Source: an uncultured Sutterella sp.
GTDB lineage: Bacteria; Pseudomonadota; Gammaproteobacteria; Burkholderiales; Burkholderiaceae_F
Assembly: GCA_905197905.1 (NCBI GenBank)
Contig: CAJKAP010000001.1
Coordinates: 310,001 to 374,000, forward strand
Length of the DNA stretch: 64,000 nucleotides
Direction: 5' to 3'
Below the pieces are notes generated by a model. The model had not been told where the DNA came from. It made no database searches and was given only the letters and a program-made list of their open reading frames with translations. The position numbers and the translations under genes were made by a program. Position 1 is the stretch's first letter. Every line of letters begins with the position of its first letter. Of the stretch, positions 33,412 through 42,442 are shown piece by piece.

Positions 33412-33909
33412 TTAACCTTTTCTCACTTTGCTCGCTTGGATGACGAGTACCACACCGATGATAAAGAGAAGCCCCGGGAAGGGGAAGAGCTCTTCGAGGG
33501 TGGCACCTTCATTGAGTCTTGCGAGTGAAGCAAAGATCCCAATCCCTGCGAGCGCAATCCCACCAAACTGCATACGGTCTTGCGCTTGAGCACGACGCCG
33601 CCGTGCGGCTTCATCGTTATTCGTACCGGAAGACGCGACCACTGGGGTGTCGTTTTTCTTTCTCTGCGTTAATTTTTCCCAAATACTGCCTTTGGGTTTT
33701 TTCTCCAGCTGTCCATCAGTTCTTCCCCAAGTGCTCGTGCTGAGTCCGCCTTGAGCTTCTTCTGAGCGGAAGGTGGGCATGGGTTTCGCGGTCATATTGA
33801 GGCTTCCTTCGTCAAGCGCTTTGAGACCCGCTTTGCGAAGGCGATAAAGCGTGTCGGCTTCAATCGCGGCAATGTAGGAGACATAATCGCCATTTTTCGG
33901 TTCTAGCAT
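33412..33909 (-). CDS. Hypothetical protein with C-terminal membrane segments
   Basis: 165 residues; the ATG at 33909 follows GAGGT, so the longer upstream frame is not used. The N-terminus (NGDYVSYIAAIEADTLYRLR) is soluble and helical. The middle is basic and low complexity (RKKNDTPVVASSGTNNDEAARRRRAQAQ is split by charged patches). The C-terminus has two closely spaced hydrophobic segments (about 117-132 and 140-158) and ends KVRKG. Topology suggests a cytosolic domain tethered to the inner membrane. No family recognised. Confidence 0.65.
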   Translation of the reverse strand: MLEPKNGDYVSYIAAIEADTLYRLRKAGLKALDEGSLNMTAKPMPTFRSEEAQGGLSTSTWGRTDGQLEKKPKGSIWEKLTQRKKNDTPVVASSGTNNDEAARRRRAQAQDRMQFGGIALAGIGIFASLARLNEGATLEELFPFPGLLFIIGVVLVIQASKVRKG

Positions 33910-33959
33910 GGATACCTCACCAGAGAAAAAAGAGTCTGTGTCTTTCCATTTTAGCGCAT

Positions 33960-34003
33960 AAAAAATGCCCGCCTTTCTATTCTTCACAAAGAAAGGCGGG
34001 CAT
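33960..34003 (-). terminator. Rho-independent terminator after the Zn/Cd ATPase gene
   Basis: A 14-base perfect stem (33965-33978 with 33990-34003), followed on the minus strand by a T-run. Confidence 0.95.
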
Positions 34004-34032
34004 GGCAATAACGAATGTGAGTGCCAGAAGTG

Positions 34033-36576
34033 TTAAGCCTTCAGAGCGGAAGCAGCCTGCGCATCAAGGCGCGGCTTCATGCGAAGCATACGCATCCCGT
34101 TGGCGACCACGATTAAGCACGTTCCCGTATCGGCAAAAACGGCCATCCACATTGTGGCGACACCCGCCAAGGCCATCAACACAAAGACGAGTTTGATGAT
34201 AAGCGCAAAGGCGATGTTTTGCACGAGCACGGCATGCGTGATCTTCGAGAGGCGAACGAGCGTGGCGATCGAGCCAATATTGTCGTCCATCACGGCAACG
34301 TGTGCGGCTTCAATGGCGCTATCCGTTCCACGAATCCCCATTGCGACACCAATGTCAGAGCGAGCCAGCGCAGGCGCGTCGTTAATCCCATCGCCCACCA
34401 TCGCGGTGACGCCTTCTTTCTGGAAGGATTCGATGGCGTTTAACTTGTCTTCAGGGAGGAGGTTAGCACGCACGTCAGTGATCCCAACGCTTGCAGCCAA
34501 GTGTTCTGCGGCTTCACGGTTATCCCCCGTCAAAAGCACTGGGGTAAGACCCACCGACTTCAACTGCGCAATATCGTTTTGGATATTGGCTTTCATTTCG
34601 TCGGCAAAGCCAAAGATCATCTGTGCGCCCAAAATGTCAGTGAGCACCACAGAGCTCATCCCTTGCTTCTGGAAGCCTTCGGCTAAGCGCTGTACGTCTT
34701 CGTTTGGCACGGCGGAGGGTTTCAGGAGCGAATAGGTGTTGCCATGTACGTGACCACGCACGCCTTGACCAGGGAGCGCAGTAAAGCCCGAGACTTCATG
34801 AACCTGAATGCCTTTTTCATGCGCAAAGCGCACAATGGCTTCCGAGAGCGGATGCTTATTCATCTTCGCGAGTGACGCGGCAATTTCAAGCGCTTTATCA
34901 AAGGTGACGGTATCAAGCGTTTGGGCTTCGACAACCATCGGTTCACCGCGGGTCAAAGTACCAGTCTTATCGAGCGCCACATACTTTAACTGACGAGCCT
35001 GCTCGAGGTAGAGCCCACCCTTAATGAGAAGACCACAGCGCGTAGCGGTCCCCAAGGCCGAGACAATCGTCACAGGCGTGGAAATCACCAGGGCGCACGG
35101 GCAAGCAATCACGAGTAAGCAGAAGGCTTTGTAGAGCCAACCCATCCAATCCCCCCAAATAAAGGGCGGGATGATCGCAACAGCGATAGCCACCACAAAG
35201 ACGATTGGCGTATAGATCGCGGCAAATTTATCCACAAAGCGCTGTACAGGAGACTTTGCGGCCTGAGCGTTTTCCACCGCTTCAATAATACGAGCGGTTA
35301 AGGAATCGGCTTCTGCGGCGGTGACGGTCACGTCCACGGTACTCGTGAGGTTCACCGTTCCGCTCCAGACGTTGTCGCCAGGACCCTTATCAACGGGGAG
35401 GCTTTCGCCCGTGACGTTCGCTTGGTCGGTCGTTGTCGAGCCCACGAGAATCTTCCCGTCCAAGGGGAAACGATCGCCAGGCGAGACACGAATCACAGCG
35501 CCCGGGGCAATTTCACTCACTGGCACCGTTTCTGTCCCCGAGAGCGTCACCAACTGTGCGCTCGACGGGGTAAAGGCCATCAAATCGCGAATCGAGCGAC
35601 GTGCCTTTGTCATACAGAGGTCTTCAATCGTCTCAGAGATTTCAAAGAGCACCATGACCATAGCGGCTTCAGGCCAAGCACCAATTAAGACAGCACCGAT
35701 CACAGCAACCGCCATTAAGGTGGTCATATTGAATTCCCAGCGGAAGAGACACTTGATCCCTTCTTTGAGCGTGCCAAGACCCGCCATCAAAATGGCCACG
35801 ACGGCCAAGAGGAGCGAGAGAATAGCAATGGTTTCGCCCGAGAGCGGGAGAACGTCGACCTGGTACTCTTCAATAATGTCGAGCCCTTCCGAGAGAAAGG
35901 CAATCAAGAGTGCCACACCAAAGCGCAAATAGGGGACCTTCACGTCTTCAACGGCTTGCGTGCGACGCGCGATGATACGGGCTTGGTAGCCAGCGGCAAC
36001 GACAGCGGCAATCACCGCATCACGCTTTTCTTCGTTCCCTTGGAAAACGGCGGTGCGGCTCATGACGTTGAGCTCGACACCATCAATTCCGCGGCGATCG
36101 AGTTCTTTACGAATATCCTGTTCTTCAACGGGGCAGTCCATTTCAGGAATGGCAAGCGTGTGGCGCGTCACAGCGCTCGTATCCGGGCGCTTGGCTTCGT
36201 AGCCCGCGGCCTTAACGGCATCAATCACCGTTTCCACAAAGCGCTCATCGCCCGAGAAGTTAGCGGTGCGCGTCATCACATTGAGTTCCACGTCCGCAAT
36301 CTTGCGCTCATCGAGCACTTTCTGAATATCGCGCTCTTCAATCGGGCAGTCCATTTCAGGAATGGAAAGACTGCGACGAGAGAGCGTGACTTCCGAGTAA
36401 GCGAGTCCTGCTTCTTTAAGGGCGGACGTGGCTTTCCCTGAAGCTGCTTCATCGTTTGCGACAATCAACTCAGCACCAACGTTTAATTTGATGCCAGCAG
36501 CACTTAGCGCTTCTGCGAGCTTTGTCCAAACCTCAGCACTTGCGGGTTCAGTTAAGCGAAAAGCATAAGTAGACAT
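34033..36576 (-). CDS. Zn/Cd/Pb-exporting P1B-2 ATPase with two MDCP-type HMA domains
   Basis: 847-residue inner-membrane exporter of the ZntA/CadA/PbrA group. The N-terminal 65 residues form a motif-less ferredoxin-like domain. Two HMA domains follow in which GMTCxxC is replaced by PEMDCPxEE, leaving single Cys77 and Cys148. The transport helix has CPC (ACPCALV). TGES, DKTGT, HP and GDGINDAP motifs are intact, and the last helix region has DTGTCLIVVANGMR, the Asp-containing signature of Zn/Cd/Pb pumps. It is divergent from a MerR regulator and read from a promoter with a 19-base spacer. The start could also be a GTG at 36588. Confidence 0.93.
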   Translation of the reverse strand: MSTYAFRLTEPASAEVWTKLAEALSAAGIKLNVGAELIVANDEAASGKATSALKEAGLAYSEVTLSRRSLSIPEMDCPIEERDIQKVLDERKIADVELNVMTRTANFSGDERFVETVIDAVKAAGYEAKRPDTSAVTRHTLAIPEMDCPVEEQDIRKELDRRGIDGVELNVMSRTAVFQGNEEKRDAVIAAVVAAGYQARIIARRTQAVEDVKVPYLRFGVALLIAFLSEGLDIIEEYQVDVLPLSGETIAILSLLLAVVAILMAGLGTLKEGIKCLFRWEFNMTTLMAVAVIGAVLIGAWPEAAMVMVLFEISETIEDLCMTKARRSIRDLMAFTPSSAQLVTLSGTETVPVSEIAPGAVIRVSPGDRFPLDGKILVGSTTTDQANVTGESLPVDKGPGDNVWSGTVNLTSTVDVTVTAAEADSLTARIIEAVENAQAAKSPVQRFVDKFAAIYTPIVFVVAIAVAIIPPFIWGDWMGWLYKAFCLLVIACPCALVISTPVTIVSALGTATRCGLLIKGGLYLEQARQLKYVALDKTGTLTRGEPMVVEAQTLDTVTFDKALEIAASLAKMNKHPLSEAIVRFAHEKGIQVHEVSGFTALPGQGVRGHVHGNTYSLLKPSAVPNEDVQRLAEGFQKQGMSSVVLTDILGAQMIFGFADEMKANIQNDIAQLKSVGLTPVLLTGDNREAAEHLAASVGITDVRANLLPEDKLNAIESFQKEGVTAMVGDGINDAPALARSDIGVAMGIRGTDSAIEAAHVAVMDDNIGSIATLVRLSKITHAVLVQNIAFALIIKLVFVLMALAGVATMWMAVFADTGTCLIVVANGMRMLRMKPRLDAQAASALKA

Positions 36577-36666
36577 AACCAATTGCACTCCAAAAACCGA
36601 TGGTGGCTCGTTCTCAAATGAGGGTAAAAGAGCGGGGGTACACCATCGCTATCATTCGTTATGCCC

Positions 36667-36697
36667 ATTAAACACCTTGAAGTAACTTCAAGGTCAA
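36667..36697 (-). promoter_or_regulatory. MerR-type promoter/operator of the Zn/Cd ATPase gene
   Basis: On the minus strand, -35 TTGACC (36692-36697) and -10 TTTAAT (36667-36672) with a 19-base spacer, occupied by the dyad CCTTGAAG-TAA-CTTCAAGG (36675-36693). The over-long spacer with a central dyad is the classic MerR/ZntR/CadR arrangement, in which the metal-bound regulator twists the DNA to activate. Confidence 0.88.
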
Positions 36698-36895
36698 GTC
36701 TTTTTTAATGTTAAAATAACGATTCTCATTTAAAGAGTGTCTTTTGACTTTTCCTCGTGACGCGGTTTCCTTTCTGCGAGAGGCTTCTCTCCCAAAAGGG
36801 CGTCTTTCAAAAACGGAAAAGTCTTGATATCATTGCTGGGCGTCGCCGCGCAAAGTAACCGTGAAAAAAAAGCGTGCCGCCCGCGAGGAGCCATC

Positions 36896-37321
36896 ATGAA
36901 GATTGGTGAATTAGCTGCCAGAACAGGCCAGACGACAGAAACCATCCGCTTTTACGAAAAAATAGGGTTACTTTCCCCCGCACAGCGCTTAGAGAACAAC
37001 TACCGCGAATACGCCTCGATGCATGTCAAAGAGTTGGACTTTATCCGCCGTTGCCGTACCCTTGGTATTAGCATTGAGGAAATTCGTCTTCTTTTGGTAA
37101 GCGTGAATGAACCTTCTGCCGCCTCGGCCAATGAAGCGCATCGCCTCATTCATGGGCATCTTGAGATGGTGAAAGAACAAATCCGAGAACTCACGCTCTT
37201 GCGGCAAAGCTTGACTGAGCTTGCAGCGGTCTGTCATGGGGGACACCATGAGGGAGAGCACTGTGGTCTCGTGGATGCCTTAAGTGGTGAAGCACCTGAA
37301 CTTGAAGCGGCGAAAAATTAA
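36896..37321 (+). CDS. MerR-family metal sensor (CadR/PbrR/ZntR-like)
   Basis: 141 residues. N-terminal winged helix (MKIGELAARTGQTTETIRFY, then EKIGLLSPAQRLENNYREY), a long dimerisation helix (about 75-115) and a C-terminal metal site rich in Cys and His (VCHGGHHEGEHCG), as in Cd/Pb/Zn sensors. GAGGAG lies six bases before the ATG at 36896. It is divergent from the exporter gene, whose promoter carries a MerR-type dyad. The metal preference (Zn, Cd or Pb) cannot be decided from sequence. Confidence 0.92.
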   Translation: MKIGELAARTGQTTETIRFYEKIGLLSPAQRLENNYREYASMHVKELDFIRRCRTLGISIEEIRLLLVSVNEPSAASANEAHRLIHGHLEMVKEQIRELTLLRQSLTELAAVCHGGHHEGEHCGLVDALSGEAPELEAAKN

Positions 37322-37353
37322 ATAAAACCTTCCTTTAGAAAGGACAATACCGA

Positions 37354-37929
37354 ATGGTACATTTTACTTGGCTCCAAATTGGGGGCTTTATTCTGGTGAG
37401 TCTGGCCGTTATTTGGGCGATTGTATGGGCCATTAGCCGCATCGCTAAGGCTGTTCCCCCTGCGCTCACCAAGCCTGGTTATAAGAGTGGGATCGGAGGG
37501 CTTTTGCTCTGGGTCGTGGTACTCTCTTGGATTTTGGCAGTGACGCCGCTTTTCCGTCTCGGTCGCGATAGCGCTGAGGTGGTGCGCGTGATGATGCTCG
37601 ATGCGAGCTACGCAGGCTCCGTTTTAGGGACTCTTGTGCCTGATCTGCTTTCTGCGCTCTTTTTGACCGTGACGGCTTTTATGCTCACTGTGGGTCGTAG
37701 CGCCAAAGCGCTTTATACGGCGCTCGTGCTTGCCTGGTTGGGTGGCCCGATCGTGGCGCTTTTGAGAATGTATTTCCTCAATATGCCTTTTAAGATCGAC
37801 TCCGAACCCAACGCTTTCTTTGTAGCGATGATCGTCGGGACGATTTACCTTCTTTTTGCCGATCGCTCGGCGCTCACCTATGGTCTGCCACGTGCAGAAT
37901 ATTTGCCAGAGCGAGAAGGCGCGCGCTAA
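37354..37929 (+). CDS. Integral membrane protein, DUF2569-like
   Basis: 191 residues with about four to five membrane helices (about 9-28, 45-65, 90-112, 122-142, 155-168). The block KSGIGGLLLWVVVLSWILAVTP (near 45) recalls the GGWL start of DUF2569 membrane proteins. It follows the MerR gene by 32 bases with AAAGGA upstream, so it may be co-transcribed, but a role in metal handling is unproven. A strong terminator follows. Confidence 0.65.
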   Translation: MVHFTWLQIGGFILVSLAVIWAIVWAISRIAKAVPPALTKPGYKSGIGGLLLWVVVLSWILAVTPLFRLGRDSAEVVRVMMLDASYAGSVLGTLVPDLLSALFLTVTAFMLTVGRSAKALYTALVLAWLGGPIVALLRMYFLNMPFKIDSEPNAFFVAMIVGTIYLLFADRSALTYGLPRAEYLPEREGAR

Positions 37930-37951
37930 AAGCAATATCGTTTTCTTTAAG

Positions 37952-37991
37952 ACGGGTGAAGTTTTTTTAAAAGAAACTTCACCCGTTTTTG
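37952..37991 (+). terminator. Rho-independent terminator
   Basis: ACGGGTGAAGTTT (37952-37964) pairs with AAACTTCACCCGT (37974-37986), followed by a T-run. Confidence 0.95.
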
Positions 37992-38203
37992 ATTTAGGTA
38001 AAAGGTGCACCACATCTTCCTTCCTAACCTTTGGCAAAAGCGCGCCAAAGTCTCTATGATCGGTGGGAAGTGACGAGATCGGCTGCCAACAACTTTTTGC
38101 CTGCTGACACTGACCGCCCAAAAAATAGCCACCTCAACTTGAGGCGTCGCCACCTTCATTTCCTATTTAGGTCAGAAAAAAAAACAAAAAGAGATCGGCA
38201 ACG

Positions 38204-39181
38204 ATGGACAATACGGCACGTGCAACAGCGGTTGGTGTTTTAGCACCAATGCTCTGGGGGATGAGTGTAGGGATCACGCGTGGCATCACGGAAAATTTTG
38301 GTGTCGCAGAGGGTCTTGTGGCGCTCTATGCGCTCGTTTCTGCAGTGCTTCTCCTTATTTTTGGTCGTCCTCGTCTGCGACTCTTTAGTTGGAAATATCT
38401 CGTTTTCGGGATTGGCTCGGCGAATTTAAGTGCCGTCTGCTTTGTGTTTTCCTTAGCCTTCTCAGATGGCGGTCACCAAACGATGGAAGTCGGCATGGTG
38501 AATTACCTCTGGCCTTGTCTTACGATTCTCTTTGGCATTCTCTTTAATGGGCAAAAAGCGCATTGGTGGATTGTCTTTGGGATTGCGATGTGTTTGATTG
38601 GTGTCGTCACCGTATTAGGGGGCGACCAAGGGTTTGATCCCGCGAACTTCTGGCACAACATTCAGAAAAATCCCTTGAGTTATGGCTTAGCGCTTTGCGG
38701 GGCTATCACTTGGTCGGCTTACAGCTCCTTTACGAGGGCGCTTGCTAATGGGCAAAACCCGGTGGTGCTCATTTTCTTAGGCGACTTGATTATCTTTAGC
38801 CTGATTTGGCTCAGTGGCTGGGGCCCCGCACCAGTGGAAAATCCCCATGGCTACGGTTGGATTGGGGTGGTGATGGGCGCTTTTGCGACTGGGGCAGGCT
38901 ATAGTTGCTGGACCTATGGGATGATGAAAGGCAACATGACCCTCCTTGCGATTGCAAGCTACTTCACTCCAGTGCTCTCTTGCCTATTTGGAACCGTTTG
39001 GATTGGCGCAAACCTCACCATGAGTTTCTGGAATGGGGTGATGATTCTGGTGGCGGGTTCGCTCGTTTGCTGGCTCTCTACTCGCGTAGGCAACCCCATC
39101 AAAATTGCGCGTCCAGGACGTGTGCTCTTTAAAGGAAGCTCGCCCAGCGCAACAAAGAATCACCAGACTCCGAAATCCTAA
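38204..39181 (+). CDS. yddG: Aromatic amino acid exporter, YddG-like (DMT superfamily)
   Basis: 325 residues with ten membrane helices of the drug/metabolite transporter type. The block GMVNYLWPCLTILFGILFNGQKAH (split at GM-VNYLWP) is nearly identical to E. coli YddG, as are NPLSYGLALCGAITWSAY and ASYFTPVLSC. YddG exports aromatic amino acids and their analogues. The start gives MDNTARATAVGVLAPMLWG. It stands alone between a terminator and a lipoprotein gene. Confidence 0.88.
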   Translation: MDNTARATAVGVLAPMLWGMSVGITRGITENFGVAEGLVALYALVSAVLLLIFGRPRLRLFSWKYLVFGIGSANLSAVCFVFSLAFSDGGHQTMEVGMVNYLWPCLTILFGILFNGQKAHWWIVFGIAMCLIGVVTVLGGDQGFDPANFWHNIQKNPLSYGLALCGAITWSAYSSFTRALANGQNPVVLIFLGDLIIFSLIWLSGWGPAPVENPHGYGWIGVVMGAFATGAGYSCWTYGMMKGNMTLLAIASYFTPVLSCLFGTVWIGANLTMSFWNGVMILVAGSLVCWLSTRVGNPIKIARPGRVLFKGSSPSATKNHQTPKS

Positions 39182-39280
39182 GCGCGCTTAAAGCAGCACT
39201 TTGCGCTACAATCAGATTTCGTCGCGTCAACTTCAGAGAAAAGAAGTTGATCAACCAAACCATTCATCTTGGAACATTTC

Positions 39281-39670
39281 ATGCGTTACTTTACTGCTTG
39301 TTTGCTCTCTACCGTGGCGCTCGGCTTTGCTGGCTGCAGCTCTTTGGAAAATTTGGCCCAAACGAATGATCCCGATATCGAGAACGTGGTGGGAGAAGTC
39401 TGGAAAGTGCAAACCTCGCGTCCCGTGGATGTGCGCCCTGAAATGATTACCGACCATTTGATGGATCGTGCACGCCGTAAGTGCGAAAGTCGCAAGCTCG
39501 TGATGCTCCCCATCCGTGGAAATGTTGCAACAAACGGTCGCGAAGGGTGGATGGAATTCCGCTGCCAGGCGCCGCTCAACTATCAGCCTGAATATCAGGG
39601 CTTGTGTGCGTTCTTCAATCTCGACGATGACGATGGAAAAGAAGTGGATCCGGATGCACGTAAAAAATAA
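39281..39670 (+). CDS. Small lipoprotein of unknown function
   Basis: 129 residues with a lipoprotein signal ending FAGC (acylated Cys19). The mature part (SSLENLAQTNDPDIENVVGE) is followed by a conserved-looking domain with several Cys residues (KCESRKL, EFRCQAP, YQGLCAFF). The ATG at 39281 has GGAA upstream; an in-frame TTG at 39269 is less likely. Probably an envelope protein. No family recognised. Confidence 0.72.
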   Translation: MRYFTACLLSTVALGFAGCSSLENLAQTNDPDIENVVGEVWKVQTSRPVDVRPEMITDHLMDRARRKCESRKLVMLPIRGNVATNGREGWMEFRCQAPLNYQPEYQGLCAFFNLDDDDGKEVDPDARKK

Positions 39671-39696
39671 CGCGAAGCACCATTCGTGAAGTTAGC

Positions 39697-39741
39697 TAAT
39701 GGTCAGTGAAGGAATGTCTTTGCTGGCCATTTTGCTTTTTT
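39697..39741 (+). terminator. Probable terminator after the lipoprotein gene
   Basis: AATGGTCAG (39698-39706) pairs with CTGGCCATT (39723-39731) using G-T pairs, followed by TTGCTTTTTT. Confidence 0.7.
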
Positions 39742-40028
39742 AGTGCCAACCTTTTTTGATAAGACAAAGCGCTATGGAAGAATTCAAAAAAGATAATGAA
39801 AAAATTCTTCTGTGAGGTAAGTACTCTGAAAACCTACTCGCGACTACTCAGAGAGCGAATCTACTCCCATTGGGCTATGCCAATATAGGGGAAAACCTCA
39901 CTGAGGCTATAAGCCTGCCTTAATGCTTTAAACCTAAACTCTCCCTAAATTCATCGAAGAGTCGACACTTCGATGATTACCCCCAAGCAAAAAAATATGG
40001 CAACCCTTACCCAAGTAAAGGGATTTTG
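39742..40028 (+). promoter_or_regulatory. ccm operon leader with hairpins, one masking the ccmA ribosome site
   Basis: TCATCGAAG (39952-39960) pairs with CTTCGATGA (39968-39976). Closer to the gene, CCCTTAC (40004-40010) pairs with GTAAAGGG (40015-40022) around loop CCAA, burying the Shine-Dalgarno AAAGGGA (40017-40023) of ccmA. No ORF is supported in the preceding 200 bases. Confidence 0.5.
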
Positions 40029-40760
40029 ATGACTGACCCCATCCTTGAAGTACGCCAGCTCACCTGTGAGCGTGGCGAGAGAGTGTTATTCAAAGGACTC
40101 TCCTTTGAAGTGCGTCCAGGCACTTTAGTGCGTATTGCTGGCTCCAATGGCGCCGGGAAGACGACACTACTGCGCTTGATGACGGGATTAATGCGCCCAC
40201 TCGAAGGGGAAATTCTCTGGCGTGGTGAGCCTATTGCCAAGGCTGCCCAAGATTTCTGGAAAGAACTCTGCTACATCGGACACCGCAATGGTGTCAAGGA
40301 CGACTTGTCCGTGCTAGAGAACGTGCTCATCAATGCCGAAATGGCCTCTGTTCCCACTACTGAAGCAAAAGCGCTCGACGCGCTCGAAGCCGTGGGGCTG
40401 CTTGACTTTGTGGATTCTCCCGCAGGTCAGCTCTCGCAGGGGCAGCGCCGCCGTGTGGCGCTTGCACGCTTGTGGCTCTCTGAGAGCACACCGCTCTGGG
40501 TGCTCGATGAACCCTTTACCGCACTCGATGTCAAAGGCGTTGCGCGCTTAGCTGACTTAGTTGGTAAGCACGTTGCCGCTGGTGGCATCGTGATGCTTGT
40601 TACCCACCAAGAAGTGCCACTTCAGGCAGGCGAGCGCATGGTGATTGAACCTGAAAAGTTCGCACCGCGCAAACGCACTGCTGTCGAGCGCGCACTCGAC
40701 GATGCGCATGCCTTAGAAGCAGAAAATGCAGGCAACGCACCTGCCAGTCAGGCTGAATAA
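40029..40760 (+). CDS. ccmA: Cytochrome c maturation ABC ATPase CcmA
   Basis: 243-residue cytosolic ATPase of the CcmAB complex, which powers release of haem-loaded CcmE from CcmC. Walker A GSNGAGKTTLLR (near 38), ABC signature LSQGQRRRVALARLW, Walker B LWVLDEPFTALD, H-loop in LVTHQE. The ATG at 40029 is used; a TTG directly before it is possible. First gene of a ccmABCDEFGHI operon; its Shine-Dalgarno lies in a hairpin. Confidence 0.95.
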   Translation: MTDPILEVRQLTCERGERVLFKGLSFEVRPGTLVRIAGSNGAGKTTLLRLMTGLMRPLEGEILWRGEPIAKAAQDFWKELCYIGHRNGVKDDLSVLENVLINAEMASVPTTEAKALDALEAVGLLDFVDSPAGQLSQGQRRRVALARLWLSESTPLWVLDEPFTALDVKGVARLADLVGKHVAAGGIVMLVTHQEVPLQAGERMVIEPEKFAPRKRTAVERALDDAHALEAENAGNAPASQAE

Positions 40761-40775
40761 GGAGGGCAGGAAGCG

Positions 40776-41444
40776 ATGTGGGAACTTTTTAAAATGATTC
40801 TTCGCCGTGACTTGATGCTTGCGATGCGTCGCAAGAGTGATCTCGCACAGGTGATTTTCTTCTTTGCCGTGGTCGTGACCTTGGTGCCGCTTGGCGTCGG
40901 GGCAGAAACCAACACGTTGCGCGCGATTGCGCCAGGCGTTGTTTGGGTAGCAGCGCTGCTTGCTGCGCTTCTTTCGCTGCCGCGCATGTTTGCCGCGGAC
41001 TACGCTGATGGGACCTTGGAGCAAATGCTCCTTGCCGGTGAGCCCTTGCCGGTGATTGTGGTCGCTAAAGTGATCGCCCACTGGCTCGTGACTGGCGTCC
41101 CGATGACGGTGTTTGCCACCGTGTTTGGCGTGATGTTTGACCTCTCGGTAGAAGAGACGCTCGTGATGGTAGGAGCGCTCTTTTTAGGGACTCCAGTGCT
41201 TTCCTTTATTGGGGGCGTGGGCGCGGCGTTAACGCTAGGATTGCGCACGGGTGGGGTGCTCACGAGTTTACTCGTGCTCCCGCTTTATATTCCGGTGCTT
41301 ATTTTCGGAGCTGGGGCTTCGCAGGCTGTGGCCGTGGCCATGAGTCCGATGCCTCACTTCATGATTGTGATTGGCTTGACACTCGCGAGTGCTGCGCTTT
41401 CGCCCATGGCGATTTCAGCAGCACTTCGCATTGCGGAAAATTAA
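40776..41444 (+). CDS. ccmB: Haem exporter membrane subunit CcmB
   Basis: 222-residue inner-membrane partner of CcmA with six helices. It has the CcmB pattern: ILRRDLMLAMRRKSDLAQVI near the N-terminus, LRAIAPGVVWVAALLAALLS, and DGTLEQMLLAGEPLPVIVVA near 85. AAGGAGG lies upstream of the ATG. It starts 15 bases after ccmA. Confidence 0.95.
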   Translation: MWELFKMILRRDLMLAMRRKSDLAQVIFFFAVVVTLVPLGVGAETNTLRAIAPGVVWVAALLAALLSLPRMFAADYADGTLEQMLLAGEPLPVIVVAKVIAHWLVTGVPMTVFATVFGVMFDLSVEETLVMVGALFLGTPVLSFIGGVGAALTLGLRTGGVLTSLLVLPLYIPVLIFGAGASQAVAVAMSPMPHFMIVIGLTLASAALSPMAISAALRIAEN

Positions 41445-41528
41445 TCAACAACGGGGTGCGTAAGACACCTCAAAAACAACAACAAAACTTTTTTAGGACA
41501 TTCACTTTAGGTGGGAGTTTGACGCGTT

Positions 41529-42254
41529 ATGAGTTTTTTTGACCCTCAATCGTTTTATCGCACAGCGGGCAAAATTGCCCCGATTGCGCTAGGGATAGCG
41601 GGCGTACTCTTTGTCATCGGCTTTTACATTGGCTTTTTTGAGGCGCCTATTGATGCTCGTCAGGGCAACTCGTACCGCATCATGTTTATCCATGTTGCGG
41701 CTGCCTGGCTCTCGATGTTGCTCTATGTGCTGATGGCTGTAGCGAGTGCGATCGGACTCTTGCGCAACTCGAAGATGAGCTTTATCTTGGCGCAATCGAT
41801 GGCTCCCACTGGGGCGCTTTTTGCCTTTGTTTGCCTTTTCTGCGGCGCCTTCTGGGGCCGTCCGACTTGGGGTACGTACTGGGTGTGGGATGCACGCTTG
41901 ACGAGTGAATTGATTCTTTTCTTCCTCTACTTGGGCTTTATCGCACTGCACTCCGCTATTGAAGATGCGCGCCGTGCAGACCGCGCTGCGAGCGTGATTA
42001 GCTTGGTGGGTGTGGTGAATGTGCCGATTATTTACTTCTCGGTGCAGTGGTGGAACACCTTGCATCAGGGGGCGTCCATTACCTCGAAAGGCTCTTCGAT
42101 GGCCCCTACGATGTTAACCGCTCTCTTGGTGATGGTCTTAGCTGGGACGTTCTACGGCTTGGGCGTCGTGATGGCTCGTTCTCGCTCTATTATTTTGGAA
42201 CGTGAACGCCGTGAGGATTGGACAAAAAATGCAGCTCTGGAGGGGAAACTCTAA
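41529..42254 (+). CDS. ccmC: Haem lyase/exporter CcmC
   Basis: 241-residue membrane protein with six helices that loads haem onto CcmE. The periplasmic Trp-rich WWD-type signature reads WGTYWVWDARLTSELILFFL (near 115). Conserved His residues occur in MFIHVAAAW and WWNTLHQGAS. It overlaps ccmD by one base. Confidence 0.96.
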   Translation: MSFFDPQSFYRTAGKIAPIALGIAGVLFVIGFYIGFFEAPIDARQGNSYRIMFIHVAAAWLSMLLYVLMAVASAIGLLRNSKMSFILAQSMAPTGALFAFVCLFCGAFWGRPTWGTYWVWDARLTSELILFFLYLGFIALHSAIEDARRADRAASVISLVGVVNVPIIYFSVQWWNTLHQGASITSKGSSMAPTMLTALLVMVLAGTFYGLGVVMARSRSIILERERREDWTKNAALEGKL

Positions 42255-42436
42255 TGTGGAACTCGGTATCTGAATTCTTCCATATGGGAGGCCACGGCTA
42301 CTATATTTGGTGCTCTTACGGGGCGCTTTGCGTGGCAGTTATTTATGAAATTTTTGCACTTCGTGCCCGTCGCCGTCGTATCTGCCAGCGCTTATTGCGT
42401 GAAGCTCGTGCGATGAAGTCAACAATGGAGATATAA
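42254..42436 (+). CDS. ccmD: Haem exporter small subunit CcmD
   Basis: 60 residues. One membrane helix (about 17-36, YYIWCSYGALCVAVIYEIFA) preceded by FFHMGGHGYYIW and followed by a basic ALRARRRR stretch, the standard CcmD layout. The ATG overlaps the ccmC stop (TAATG). It joins the CcmABC complex and promotes release of holo-CcmE. Confidence 0.92.
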   Translation: MWNSVSEFFHMGGHGYYIWCSYGALCVAVIYEIFALRARRRRICQRLLREARAMKSTMEI

Positions 42437-42442
42437 AAGAAA

